Position numbers and translations under genes: made by a program. 8,759 nucleotides of DNA from Dehalococcoidia bacterium (lineage in GTDB: Bacteria; Chloroflexota; Dehalococcoidia; GIF9; UBA5629), in the NCBI GenBank assembly GCA_030604795.1, contig JAUVVE010000021.1, positions 1-8,759 of the forward strand, given 5' to 3'. Shown here in pieces: positions 1 to 6,824 of the stretch; position 1 is the first letter of the stretch, and the number at the start of each line of letters is the position of its first letter. Under the pieces are notes generated by a model. It saw nothing but the letters and a program-made list of their open reading frames with translations, was not told the origin of the DNA and ran no database searches.

Positions 1-827
1 AGAGCTCTTGGAGAGTGGGTGAGGGACCCTACCGAGATAAGGTCGACACCGGTCTCGGCGACGGCTCGAACTTTGTCCAAGGTTATACCTCCGGAGGCTT
101 CGATTATAGCACGACCTTTGACTAACTTAACGGCCCGACGCATATCCTCCAGATTCATATTATCCAGCATGATAACATCGGCACCGGCATCGGCAGCCTC
201 TACAGCTTCCTGTGGCGTCTAGACATCTATCTCAATTCTCAACGTGTTGGTGGTCTCTTGGCGGGCTCTGGTTATGATTCCTTTCATATTAGACTCTTGG
301 CTGCGAAGCGCTACTAGGTGGTTGTCCTTAATCAGAATGCCATCTCCCAGGTGCATGCGGTGATTCTTGCCGCCGCCGACTGCAACAGCGTACTTCTCCA
401 GTGCTCTTAGACCTGGTGTGGTTTTTCTGGTATCGGTGATTTGGACAGACAAGCCTTTGACCGCTTCGACGTAACGGGCTGTCTCTGAAGCGATGCCGCT
501 GAGGTGCTGCAGGAAATTCAAGGCAACTCGCTCGGCTTTTAAGATGCTGGCGCACTTGCCCTCTATCCTGGCTATCACATTCTTGGGCCTGACTTCAAGC
601 CCATCGTCGACGAGGATATCCACCTTTAGTTGAGGGTCGACTTTGAGGAAGACTTGTTTGGCGACTTCAGTCCCGGCTATGACTCCTTTTGCCTTGGCTG
701 TGATTGAGGCTTTCCCTTGCTGGTCGTCAGTCACCAGCGCTTCGGTGGTAACATCTCCCTGGCCGAGGTCTTCGGCCAGAGCCTGGTCTATGAGCTGTCC
801 AACTTGTGGAGTGTTTGGCATTTTCAT
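1..827 (-). pseudogene. nadC: Quinolinate phosphoribosyltransferase, interrupted by an in-frame TAG and cut by the window edge
   Basis: NadC condenses quinolinate with PRPP and releases CO2 to give nicotinate mononucleotide, the last step of de novo NAD precursor synthesis in the cytosol. Seen: DVTTEAL at residues 25-31, ERVALNFLQHLSGIA at 99-113, TRKTTPGLR at 133-141, GGGKNHR at 151-157 and KDNH at 167-170, all family hallmarks that line the PRPP and quinolinate pocket. At codon 203 (219-221) the frame meets TAG, directly after IEIDV, where relatives carry Glu or Asp. The same frame then continues without another stop to the edge, reading TPQEAVEAADAGADVIMLDN, IIEASGGI and ISVGSLTHSPRA, which is the normal C-terminal part of the barrel. 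About 10 residues should lie outside the window. One base change (GAG to TAG) would explain the stop. Translation to 219 alone gives a 202-residue product lacking the barrel's end, presumably inactive. The ATG at 827 has a weak AGG seven bases upstream; an in-frame ATG at 821 is a less likely start. Confidence 0.88.
219..221 (-). other. In-frame amber codon within nadC
   Basis: The plus strand reads cta, which is TAG on the minus strand. It falls between IEIDV and TPQEAV, in the middle of the conserved phosphoribosyltransferase barrel, and coding resumes in the same frame on the other side. There is no frameshift and no second stop before the edge. TAG also ends two other genes here (acpP-like and the radical SAM gene), so general reassignment of TAG looks unlikely. 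Confidence 0.9.
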
Positions 828-860
828 TTGCCTATTCTGATTCTACCAGACATGAGGCGA

Positions 861-866
861 ATTATA
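861..866 (-). promoter_or_regulatory. Putative -10 element of the nadC promoter
   Basis: The minus strand reads TATAAT, a perfect sigma-70 type -10 hexamer. It would start transcription near position 854 and give a leader of about 27 bases before the ATG at 827. No good -35 is found at 16-19 bp spacing; the region holds an inverted repeat instead (881-897), which could mean activator or repressor dependence. The assignment rests on the hexamer and its position only. Confidence 0.5.
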
Positions 867-880
867 AATTGCAGGTACCC

Positions 881-897
881 TCTCGACCCTTTCGAGA
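881..897. promoter_or_regulatory. Inverted repeat at the nadC -35 position, possible operator
   Basis: TCTCGA (881-886) and TCGAGA (892-897) are perfect 6-bp complementary arms around a 5-base centre. They sit 14 to 30 bp upstream of the nadC -10, covering the place where a -35 would be. This is where a dimeric regulator of NAD synthesis could bind. I cannot match it to a known operator consensus. Confidence 0.3.
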
Positions 898-1140
898 TTG
901 GCATGGGCCTGTGAGTTCAGGCTTCATCGGAGGTTATTGGGATAACTGGCCTCGCTGTATCCAGTAACGGTTGCAGCATCTGAACACGGACTTGCTACCT
1001 GGTACTACTGAACGAATGGTCGCACGGACAGCTGTGCAAAATGCCCATGAACTCCTGGTCCGGTTGCCTGTGAGTATGTCAGTTATCCGTTCCAACAGGG
1101 ATAGGAGCAACGGTTGAGGCAAGAATGTCTAGTGCAGCCA
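898..1140. other. Intergenic stretch without a recognisable gene
   Basis: Together with its flanks this is the longest gene-free stretch (828-1232). Both strands have only short open frames without recognisable motifs or ribosome-binding sites. The structure visible is a 9-bp inverted repeat, GGATAACTG at 940-948 and CAGTTATCC at 1080-1088, and a direct repeat AACGGTTG at 966-973 and 1109-1116. These may be chance or the residue of a decayed element. No tRNA or rRNA signature is seen. Confidence 0.4.
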
Positions 1141-1175
1141 TCTTTGGCGGCACTCTGCAGCAAAACCTGTGTTGG

Positions 1176-1184
1176 TGATATACT
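1176..1184 (+). promoter_or_regulatory. Extended -10 promoter for the acetyltransferase gene
   Basis: TG at 1176-1177, one base, then TATACT at 1179-1184 match the TGnTATAAT extended -10 pattern with one mismatch. No convincing -35 lies 16-18 bp upstream, which is normal for extended -10 promoters. Transcription would begin near 1191, leaving a leader of about 42 bases. The coding start is served by AGAGGT at 1221-1226, six bases before the ATG at 1233. Confidence 0.5.
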
Positions 1185-1232
1185 AAAGGGAGTGAGGTAA
1201 GCCTTTAGCTCAGACAACAAAGAGGTAGCGTC

Positions 1233-2441
1233 ATGGGACTGGAGATCCGGCCTGCTAGGCCAGAGGAAATGGAGGAGTTTGGGCGTGTAGCTATGACTTC
1301 TCTAGGAAACCCCGGCGAAATGCGACCGGAGATCATAAAGGCAATTGATCCCGAGTGGACGGTTTGTGCCTTTGAAGACGGGAAGCTTGCCACCGCCTAT
1401 GCGGCATGGCCTCTTACTATGAGATTCAACGGCAACGGGGTCTCCGTTGCTGGGGTGACGCATGTGGGCACGTTACCCATCTATCGGCGGCGTGGCTACC
1501 TGCGCAAGGTCATTGCCAGCCATCTCGAAATCCTGCATGAGCGTGGCGAGCAGCCTATCGCTCTTCTGTTTGCTTCCCGAGCGGCTATATACCAGCGCTA
1601 TGGCTACGCCGTGGTGTCTACGCGGAGCTATTACAGCGTGGAACCCTGGTACTTGCAGTTCTCCATTGATCAGCCGGTTTCAGGCACCTTACGCGAGGTG
1701 GGCGATGATGAATTTGGGCTTCTGGTAGACATCTACCGGGATTTCCGAGCTGAGCGGACTGGATATATCCATCGTGCACGTCTCATGTGGGAGGCGGGAG
1801 TACTTGCTCCTTCTCCCTCCGGAAGCCTGCTGAGCAAGATCGTTTACGAGGAGTCGGGCGAGCCGCGCGGTTATGTGATTTACGTGGTGGAACCCGAGCC
1901 TGCGGCCAGCCCTGGACCAATGTTTCGTCTCACTATCCGTGATTTCGTCTGGCTCACGCCCTCCGCCTACAGGGCAATGTGGGAACACTTTGTCCATATG
2001 GATCTCGTGAGCAGGGTCGTTTGGGAACGGGCACCTAGCGACGACCCGCTGCCACATTTGCTGCTTGAACCTCGGATGCTTCGCATGACCTCAGCTGACG
2101 GGCTACTGTCTCGCATTATCGATGTGGAGAAGGCTCTTTCCGGGCGGCGCTATAGCGATGAAGGCACGTTGACCTTCGAAATCCTCGATGACTTATGTTC
2201 ATGGAACAGTCGCCGGTGGAAACTGGAAGCTTCTGCTGCGGAAGCCTCCGTCGGCCCCACCAGCGACACGCCCCAACTGGTGATGCGAATCAGTACACTG
2301 GCTATGCTCGTGTTTGGCCAGATCAATGCTAGTGAAGCAGCTCGCATGGGGCGTCTTGACGTCCTCGACCGTGGTGCTCTGTCTTCCTGGGACAAGGTAA
2401 TGCGTACCGCACATCGACCTTCTTGTGCAGATCTCTTCTAA
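1233..2441 (+). CDS. Eis-type GNAT N-acetyltransferase with C-terminal SCP2-like domain
   Basis: This is a 402-residue member of the Eis family, which transfers acetyl from acetyl-CoA to amines; mycobacterial Eis acetylates aminoglycosides at several positions and also protein lysines. Seen: an N-terminal GNAT domain with VAGVTHVGTLPIYRRRGYL at residues 72-90, where RRRGYL forms the acetyl-CoA pyrophosphate loop, followed by LHERGEQP and IYQRYGYA. Tyr120 in that last motif matches the general-acid Tyr of Eis. A second, degenerate GNAT region follows (about 150-280), then an SCP2-like region from about 285 with RIIDVEKALSGRRY. The chain ends in Phe402; in mycobacterial Eis the terminal carboxylate of the last residue is the catalytic base, and both length and ending agree here. 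AGAGGT six bases upstream supports the ATG. The gene stands alone with its own promoter, so its substrate cannot be guessed from context. A role in drug resistance is not implied. Confidence 0.85.
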   Translation: MGLEIRPARPEEMEEFGRVAMTSLGNPGEMRPEIIKAIDPEWTVCAFEDGKLATAYAAWPLTMRFNGNGVSVAGVTHVGTLPIYRRRGYLRKVIASHLEILHERGEQPIALLFASRAAIYQRYGYAVVSTRSYYSVEPWYLQFSIDQPVSGTLREVGDDEFGLLVDIYRDFRAERTGYIHRARLMWEAGVLAPSPSGSLLSKIVYEESGEPRGYVIYVVEPEPAASPGPMFRLTIRDFVWLTPSAYRAMWEHFVHMDLVSRVVWERAPSDDPLPHLLLEPRMLRMTSADGLLSRIIDVEKALSGRRYSDEGTLTFEILDDLCSWNSRRWKLEASAAEASVGPTSDTPQLVMRISTLAMLVFGQINASEAARMGRLDVLDRGALSSWDKVMRTAHRPSCADLF

Positions 2442-2605
2442 GGTGTTGACACCCGAGTGGGAAGGCGAGTGAAGGACGTATGTTCTTGGCCCTGACGTTC
2501 AAACGGCTACTTTTCTACCGCATACTCTGTGACCAGTTTTGCTGCCGTCCGCATACATCTACAAGTGAGTTGGCACGGTTGTTCTCCTGATTCTCGAGCA
2601 TATCT

Positions 2606-2617
2606 GCCGAATTCGGC
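2606..2617. promoter_or_regulatory. Perfect 12-bp palindrome upstream of the mfd promoter
   Basis: GCCGAATTCGGC is fully self-complementary and lies about 28 bp upstream of the mfd -10, next to the likely -35 (TTGTTG, 2622-2627). It may be an operator half-site pair. It is unlikely to be an intrinsic terminator for the upstream gene, because no T-run follows on either strand. Confidence 0.3.
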
Positions 2618-2621
2618 TCCG

Positions 2622-2651
2622 TTGTTGTGGCAAGTTGGGCTGTGCTACAAT
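2622..2651 (+). promoter_or_regulatory. Putative mfd promoter with extended -10
   Basis: TACAAT at 2646-2651 matches the -10 consensus in five of six bases and is preceded by TGC, giving the extended TGn element at 2643-2645. TTGTTG at 2622-2627 could be a -35 with an 18-bp spacer. The predicted start is near 2658, directly at the foot of the leader hairpin. Confidence 0.5.
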
Positions 2652-2658
2652 GCGGTAG

Positions 2659-2698
2659 AGGGCTAGGCCGGATACCCCTATGACTTGCGGCTAGCCCT
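2659..2698 (+). promoter_or_regulatory. mRNA leader hairpin ahead of mfd
   Basis: AGGGCTAG (2659-2666) pairs perfectly with CTAGCCCT (2691-2698). Skipping one bulged G (2667), CCG (2668-2670) pairs with CGG (2688-2690), making an 11-bp stem with a 17-base loop. It begins at the predicted transcript start and ends two bases before the Shine-Dalgarno sequence, and no T-run follows. It looks like a 5' stabiliser or a translation-control structure rather than a terminator. Confidence 0.45.
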
Positions 2699-2699
2699 T

Positions 2700-2705
2700 G
2701 AGGTG
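2700..2705 (+). promoter_or_regulatory. Shine-Dalgarno sequence fixing the mfd start at GTG 2713
   Basis: GAGGTG lies seven bases before GTG 2713. The longer reading from TTG 2698 would put the start inside the leader hairpin with no ribosome-binding site. TTG 2707 and TTG 2719 are also in frame but badly spaced. Confidence 0.6.
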
Positions 2706-2712
2706 TTTGGAA

Positions 2713-5700
2713 GTGAATTTGTCGCGTCTTCTCTGCTTGATCAGACAGGTTCCTGAGTACCGGCGGTTGAAAGCCAAGTTACTTGAGCCACTGGAAGGTG
2801 AGAATAGGCTGCTGGTGCCTGACGCTGCCAGGCCTTACGTCATAGCTGCTCTCTACCAGGAGCTCAGCTTGCCCATGCTGGTAATAACTGCACAGCCCGA
2901 AAATGCCAAAAAGCTCTATGACCAGCTTCAAGCTTGGTGTCCCACTTCATTCTCACCACACTTATTCCCCGAGATTGGCCTTCTGGCCGGCGGATACTCC
3001 GCAGTCGATCCCGTCGCTGTAACGGAAAGGCTACGGACTCTTTCCGCTTTCACTCTGTGTCAGAACGCCCTTTCACAGTGCTCGAATCCTCCTTTAGTAG
3101 TGAGCTCCGCCCCGGCTGCGGCCAGCAAGACCATGGCTCGGACCGACTTTGGTGCGGCTTGCCACACCCTGGAAATAGGAATGCACGTCGACCCAGTCCA
3201 ACTTGTAAGCAAGTGGCAAGCTATGGGCTATGAGTTAGAAAATACTGTAGAAGTGCCGGGAGCAATAGGTCGGCGAGGTGGTATCGTCGACATTTTCCCG
3301 CCAAATGACGAGTTCCCTTCCCGGGTGGAGTTCTTCAGCAATCAGATAGACAGCATCAGGCTCTTCGACCCAAGAACGCAGCGTTCATTGAAGTTAGTGG
3401 CCTCCGTAACAGTAACTCCGGCTAGAGAAAGTGGTCTGCACCTCGGTGCCAACACTGTCCTAGACTACTTGCCAGCCGACGCGCTGCTCGTTTCAGATGA
3501 CCTTTATGAAATGGAAGCCGTCATCAGCAAAGTAAATAGCCAGGCTGAGGAAGTTCGACAGACGAGGATTGAGCATGGCGAGTCGACATCAGATTATCCC
3601 ACCTCTTTCTTAGCTGGGGCAGAATTTGAGGGGCGAATCAAAAAGGTGAAGCGACGCCTGACATTGTGCGCATGGGATGTCGGCGCTGCTGATGACGTCT
3701 TTGTTCAGTCTTTGCCCTTGGGTCCAGTGCCAAGCTACGGAGGCAGACTTGAGGTCTTCTCTAAAGAATTAAAAGAGATGCTCCAGGAGAATCGCCGTAT
3801 TGTCATAGTCAGCCAGCAAACGAACCGTCTCAGGGAGGTTCTACAGGAACAGGATATCTTGGCACATCCCGTTTCACAAATCGAGCAGGTGCCTCCTATG
3901 AGGTCAGCTACCTTAGTGCAGGGGTCACTGGCTGAAGGCTGGGTGATGAAAGGCATTCTCACAGTGATAACCGACAATGAGCTGTTCGGCTTCATTAAGC
4001 AGCAGCGTTTATCTAAGAAAAGGCCAATACGCCGTCATTGGTTTGTCCCGGAACTAACGTCCGGTGATTATTTGGTCCACATTGAGCATGGTATTGCCAG
4101 GTTTGCTGGCCTAACCAAGATGTTTATGGAGGGTGTTGAACGTGAATATCTTGTTCTGGAATATGCGGCCGGTGACAGACTCTATGTGCCTACCGACCAG
4201 ATAGACCGTGTTAGCCGATATGTGGGTGCTGGCGATCGACCGCCAACCCTAAGTCGATTGGGAACTCAAGAATGGACACGAACGAAGCAGCGAATTAAAG
4301 AATCTGTAGCTAACATCGCTCAGGAGCTGCTGAATATCTACGCGGCAAGAGAAGTAATCCCTGGCTTGGCTTTTTCTCCCGATAGTCTGTGGCAGCAAGA
4401 ATTAGAGTCATCCTTCCCATATATGGAAACCGCTGACCAGTTGGACGCTGTTGAAGCCGTTAAGGCTGACATGGAGAAGCCGAGACCGATGGATCGCCTT
4501 GTTTGCGGTGACGTCGGTTATGGCAAGACTGAAGTCGCTCTGCGGGCGGCGTTCAAGGCCGTAATGGACAATAAGCAAGTCGCCTTGCTGGTTCCGACCA
4601 CGGTGCTGGCGCAGCAGCACTTTGCTACTTTTCGTGAGAGGCTGCAAGCTTTTCCGGTGAGAGTCGAAATGCTGAGCCGCTTCTGTGCCGAAAGGGAGCA
4701 GGCCAGCATAGTCCGAGGTATAGCTGCAGGCAAGGTGGATATCTGCATTGGCACGCACCGCTTGTTGCAAAAGGACGTGGCATTTAGGGACTTGGGGCTG
4801 ATAATCATCGATGAGGAACAACGTTTTGGCGTGGTGCACAAAGAGCACTTCAAGAGGCTGAGGCAGGAGGTAGACGTTCTCACCCTGAGTGCTACTCCCA
4901 TCCCGCGCACGCTTCACATGTCGTTGGCCGGGATTAGAGATATGAGTACCATGGAAACCCCGCCGGAGGAACGCTTACCAATAAAGACCTATGTTGGTGC
5001 CTATGACGAGGGGTTGGTGCGAGAGGCCGTACTGCGTGAGTTAGAGAGAAATGGCCAGGTCTTCTATGTTCACAACCGGGTTCATAGTATTGCCTTGGTT
5101 GCTGATAGACTACGTAGTCTGGTCCCCGAAGCCAGAATATTTGTGGCCCACGGGCAAATGCCCGAAGAGGAACTGGAGAGAATAATGGCTCAGTTTGTCA
5201 GCCATGAAAGCGATGTTCTGGTTACCACTACCATTATTGAGTCTGGCCTGGATATGCCCAACGTTAACACTCTAATCGTCGACCGCTCAGACAAGCTGGG
5301 TTTAACCCAGCTTTACCAGCTACGGGGCCGTGTTGGACGTGGTGCCAATCATGCCTATGCCTATTTCCTGTTTGACAGAGGGAAAGAACTGCCCACAGCG
5401 GCTCGAAAGCGACTCAGAACCATCTCTGAAGCGACGGAACTGGGGGCTGGATTTGGGGTTGCCATGAGGGACTTGGAGATTCGAGGAGCCGGCAACCTGT
5501 TAGGGATGGAACAGAGCGGCTATATAGCAGCCGTCGGCTTTGACCTTTATTGCCGCCTGTTGGCGGAGGCTGTGGAGAATCTGAGACAGATACGCACAAA
5601 CCAGACTAGGGAGGAAACGCCGCGACCAGTGGAACCCACTGTGAACTTACCTATGACCGCCTATGTTCCAGAAGAGTACGTTTGTACCTCAAGCACCAGG

Positions 5701-6057
5701 CTGGACTTCTATCGGCGGCTAGCTGCTGCAGGGAAGGCGGAAGACATAGAAGACATAGCCCAGGAGCTCAAGGATAGATTCGGTGCCATGCCACAACCAG
5801 TCGAGAATCTGCTCTACATAGTGCGGATGAAACAGCTGGCTGCAGAGGCAGGGGTAGAATCTATTGTCGCGCGGGATAGGCAGATTGTTTTGCGTATTCA
5901 TGACGCAAGAGAACTAGGGAGGCTAGCTCTGGCACACGATTACGGGGATGGAGTTAAAGTGGGGACTAGGCAAATAAGGCTAGATATGAAATACCTGGGT
6001 GATGGCTGGCCGGCAGTCCTGGAAGCGGTTCTTCATGAGGCGGTTACGAGTACCTGA
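2713..6057 (+). CDS. mfd: Transcription-repair coupling factor Mfd
   Basis: Mfd is a double-stranded DNA translocase that recognises RNA polymerase stalled at lesions, pushes it off and recruits UvrA for nucleotide excision repair. From GTG 2713 the protein has 1114 residues, normal for the family. Seen in order: a UvrB-like N-terminal module with VPGAIGRRGGIVDIFPP near residues 181-197; the RNA-polymerase-interacting domain starting GDYLVHIEHGIARFAGL (451-467); superfamily 2 helicase motifs with Walker A GDVGYGKT (599-606), VPTTVLAQQH, GTHRLL, Walker B DEEQ (700-703), SAT (726-728), TTTIIESGLD (838-847) and QLRGRVGR (869-876); and the C-terminal TRCF domain (about 980-1085) containing LKDRFG. 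Every motif is intact. An earlier in-frame TTG at 2698 would add five residues but lacks a ribosome-binding site. The gene appears monocistronic and converges on the acpP-like gene 34 bp away. Confidence 0.95.
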   Translation: MNLSRLLCLIRQVPEYRRLKAKLLEPLEGENRLLVPDAARPYVIAALYQELSLPMLVITAQPENAKKLYDQLQAWCPTSFSPHLFPEIGLLAGGYSAVDPVAVTERLRTLSAFTLCQNALSQCSNPPLVVSSAPAAASKTMARTDFGAACHTLEIGMHVDPVQLVSKWQAMGYELENTVEVPGAIGRRGGIVDIFPPNDEFPSRVEFFSNQIDSIRLFDPRTQRSLKLVASVTVTPARESGLHLGANTVLDYLPADALLVSDDLYEMEAVISKVNSQAEEVRQTRIEHGESTSDYPTSFLAGAEFEGRIKKVKRRLTLCAWDVGAADDVFVQSLPLGPVPSYGGRLEVFSKELKEMLQENRRIVIVSQQTNRLREVLQEQDILAHPVSQIEQVPPMRSATLVQGSLAEGWVMKGILTVITDNELFGFIKQQRLSKKRPIRRHWFVPELTSGDYLVHIEHGIARFAGLTKMFMEGVEREYLVLEYAAGDRLYVPTDQIDRVSRYVGAGDRPPTLSRLGTQEWTRTKQRIKESVANIAQELLNIYAAREVIPGLAFSPDSLWQQELESSFPYMETADQLDAVEAVKADMEKPRPMDRLVCGDVGYGKTEVALRAAFKAVMDNKQVALLVPTTVLAQQHFATFRERLQAFPVRVEMLSRFCAEREQASIVRGIAAGKVDICIGTHRLLQKDVAFRDLGLIIIDEEQRFGVVHKEHFKRLRQEVDVLTLSATPIPRTLHMSLAGIRDMSTMETPPEERLPIKTYVGAYDEGLVREAVLRELERNGQVFYVHNRVHSIALVADRLRSLVPEARIFVAHGQMPEEELERIMAQFVSHESDVLVTTTIIESGLDMPNVNTLIVDRSDKLGLTQLYQLRGRVGRGANHAYAYFLFDRGKELPTAARKRLRTISEATELGAGFGVAMRDLEIRGAGNLLGMEQSGYIAAVGFDLYCRLLAEAVENLRQIRTNQTREETPRPVEPTVNLPMTAYVPEEYVCTSSTRLDFYRRLAAAGKAEDIEDIAQELKDRFGAMPQPVENLLYIVRMKQLAAEAGVESIVARDRQIVLRIHDARELGRLALAHDYGDGVKVGTRQIRLDMKYLGDGWPAVLEAVLHEAVTST

Positions 6058-6091
6058 ATTGTCCAGGGGGCACCACGCCTGATGGCAACTG

Positions 6092-6349
6092 CTAGTCTTC
6101 TATACCGTAATCGTGGAGACAATCAATGAGGTCTTGAACGACAGCAATTCTCTCCGTATCCTCATCTGGAATTTGCAGCTTTCTCCGTGGGGTGCTGAAT
6201 TCTTGTTCTATGGCTGAAATGAGCTCTGCTAAGTCGGAGGGGTCGATATTCAGGTCAGCAACAAGAGAGGCAGAGGGCTCTATTAATGTGTCCTCAACGC
6301 CAAGTTGCTCCGCAATTACCTTCTTAAGCCGCTCAAAAGTGGTTGTCAC
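6092..6349 (-). CDS. acpP: Acyl carrier protein homologue lacking the DSL phosphopantetheine serine
   Basis: ACP carries growing acyl chains on a 4'-phosphopantetheine arm attached to Ser of the DSL motif. This 85-residue protein has the ACP pattern throughout: VIAEQLGVED near the N-terminus, VADLNID before helix II, AELISAIEQEF in helix II, IPDED and VVQDLID. The conserved Asp (36) is followed by Pro37 and Ser38 rather than Ser and Leu, so an ungapped alignment puts proline at the attachment site and serine one residue late. I read the codons as GAC CCC TCC GAC. It also carries about five extra residues (TPRRK, 53-57) between helices II and III. The start is GTG with a strong GGAGGA seven bases upstream, and nusB ends 18 bases before it, so the two are co-transcribed. 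The family is clear; function as a normal carrier is doubtful. Ser38 might still be modified, which sequence alone cannot exclude. Confidence 0.85.
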   Translation of the reverse strand: MTTTFERLKKVIAEQLGVEDTLIEPSASLVADLNIDPSDLAELISAIEQEFSTPRRKLQIPDEDTERIAVVQDLIDCLHDYGIED

Positions 6350-6367
6350 TCTTGGCTCCTCCAGGTA

Positions 6368-6820
6368 TCAGGCTTGCTTGGTTTCCTCACTTGGCTCCTG
6401 GCCCTTTCCCTGTTGAACATGCGCATTCACCACCGCCCCTAGGACTCCGTTGACGAATTTCCGAGAGGCCTCACTGCCGAAACTCTTGGCCAACTCAACA
6501 GCTTCGTTAATGGCCACCTTCACTGGCACTCTATTATCGAACAAAACCTCAAAAATGGCAAGGCGTAGGATGTTCCTGTCGATGGTGGCTATCTGTTGTA
6601 CAGGGAAAGCGGGAGCGAATCTTCGAATCATATCGTCAATATCTTGGTTGTTCTGAATGATCCCGATGACCAAGCTGCGGGCAAAGTCGGATGCTTCATC
6701 AGGCAAGGCTGTCTCCTGTAGCAAGCGAGCCACAACTTCGTCTGGACTGTGAGAGGAAGAGTCAACCTCATAAAGGGTCTTCAAGACAATAGTTCTGGCT
6801 TTCCGTCTGGGTCCAGTCAT
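6368..6820 (-). CDS. nusB: Transcription antitermination factor NusB
   Basis: NusB binds boxA RNA with NusE (ribosomal protein S10) and supports processive antitermination, mainly on rRNA operons. The protein has 150 residues, typical length. Seen: the N-terminal RRKARTIVLKTLYEVD (residues 5-20), which belongs to the arginine-rich RNA-binding start of the fold, and the C-terminal block RNILRLAIFEVLF (82-94) followed by VPVKVAINEAVELAKSF (98-114) and SRKFVNGVLGAV (119-130), the most conserved part of the family. The last 20 residues are a polar, probably disordered tail. The ATG lies only four bases after the TAG of the radical SAM gene and has no clear Shine-Dalgarno sequence, so it is probably translated by coupling. 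The acpP-like gene follows after 17-18 bases. Nothing in the protein looks abnormal. Confidence 0.93.
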   Translation of the reverse strand: MTGPRRKARTIVLKTLYEVDSSSHSPDEVVARLLQETALPDEASDFARSLVIGIIQNNQDIDDMIRRFAPAFPVQQIATIDRNILRLAIFEVLFDNRVPVKVAINEAVELAKSFGSEASRKFVNGVLGAVVNAHVQQGKGQEPSEETKQA

Positions 6821-6824
6821 TGTG

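Noticed and set aside
219..221. TAG in nadC as a reassigned or pyrrolysine codon
   Set aside because: TAG closes the radical SAM and acpP-like genes at the expected protein ends, and no pyrrolysine gene is visible. The idea stays open only as a site-specific read-through.
971..1117. Open frame of 48 residues on the plus strand starting with TTG
   Set aside because: No ribosome-binding site, no recognised motif, and an upstream stop directly before it. Its length is within chance.
934..1122. Open frame of 62 residues on the minus strand in the intergenic region
   Set aside because: Composition rich in Arg, Ser and Cys without motif similarity; looks like noncoding sequence read by chance.
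2442..2453. GGTGTTGACACC just after the acetyltransferase stop as a terminator
   Set aside because: The 5-bp arms leave only two loop bases and no T-run follows, so a stable terminator is unlikely.
2698..2700. TTG 2698 as the mfd start
   Set aside because: It sits at the base of the leader hairpin with no ribosome-binding site, whereas GTG 2713 has GAGGTG seven bases upstream.
4408..4917. Long antisense open frame inside mfd (169 residues)
   Set aside because: Lies opposite the conserved helicase motifs of mfd and has no motif of its own; a shadow of the coding strand.
6058..6091. Intrinsic terminator between the convergent mfd and acpP-like genes
   Set aside because: Only a 4-bp stem with an internal loop (CAGG with CCTG) can be drawn and there is no T-run on either strand.
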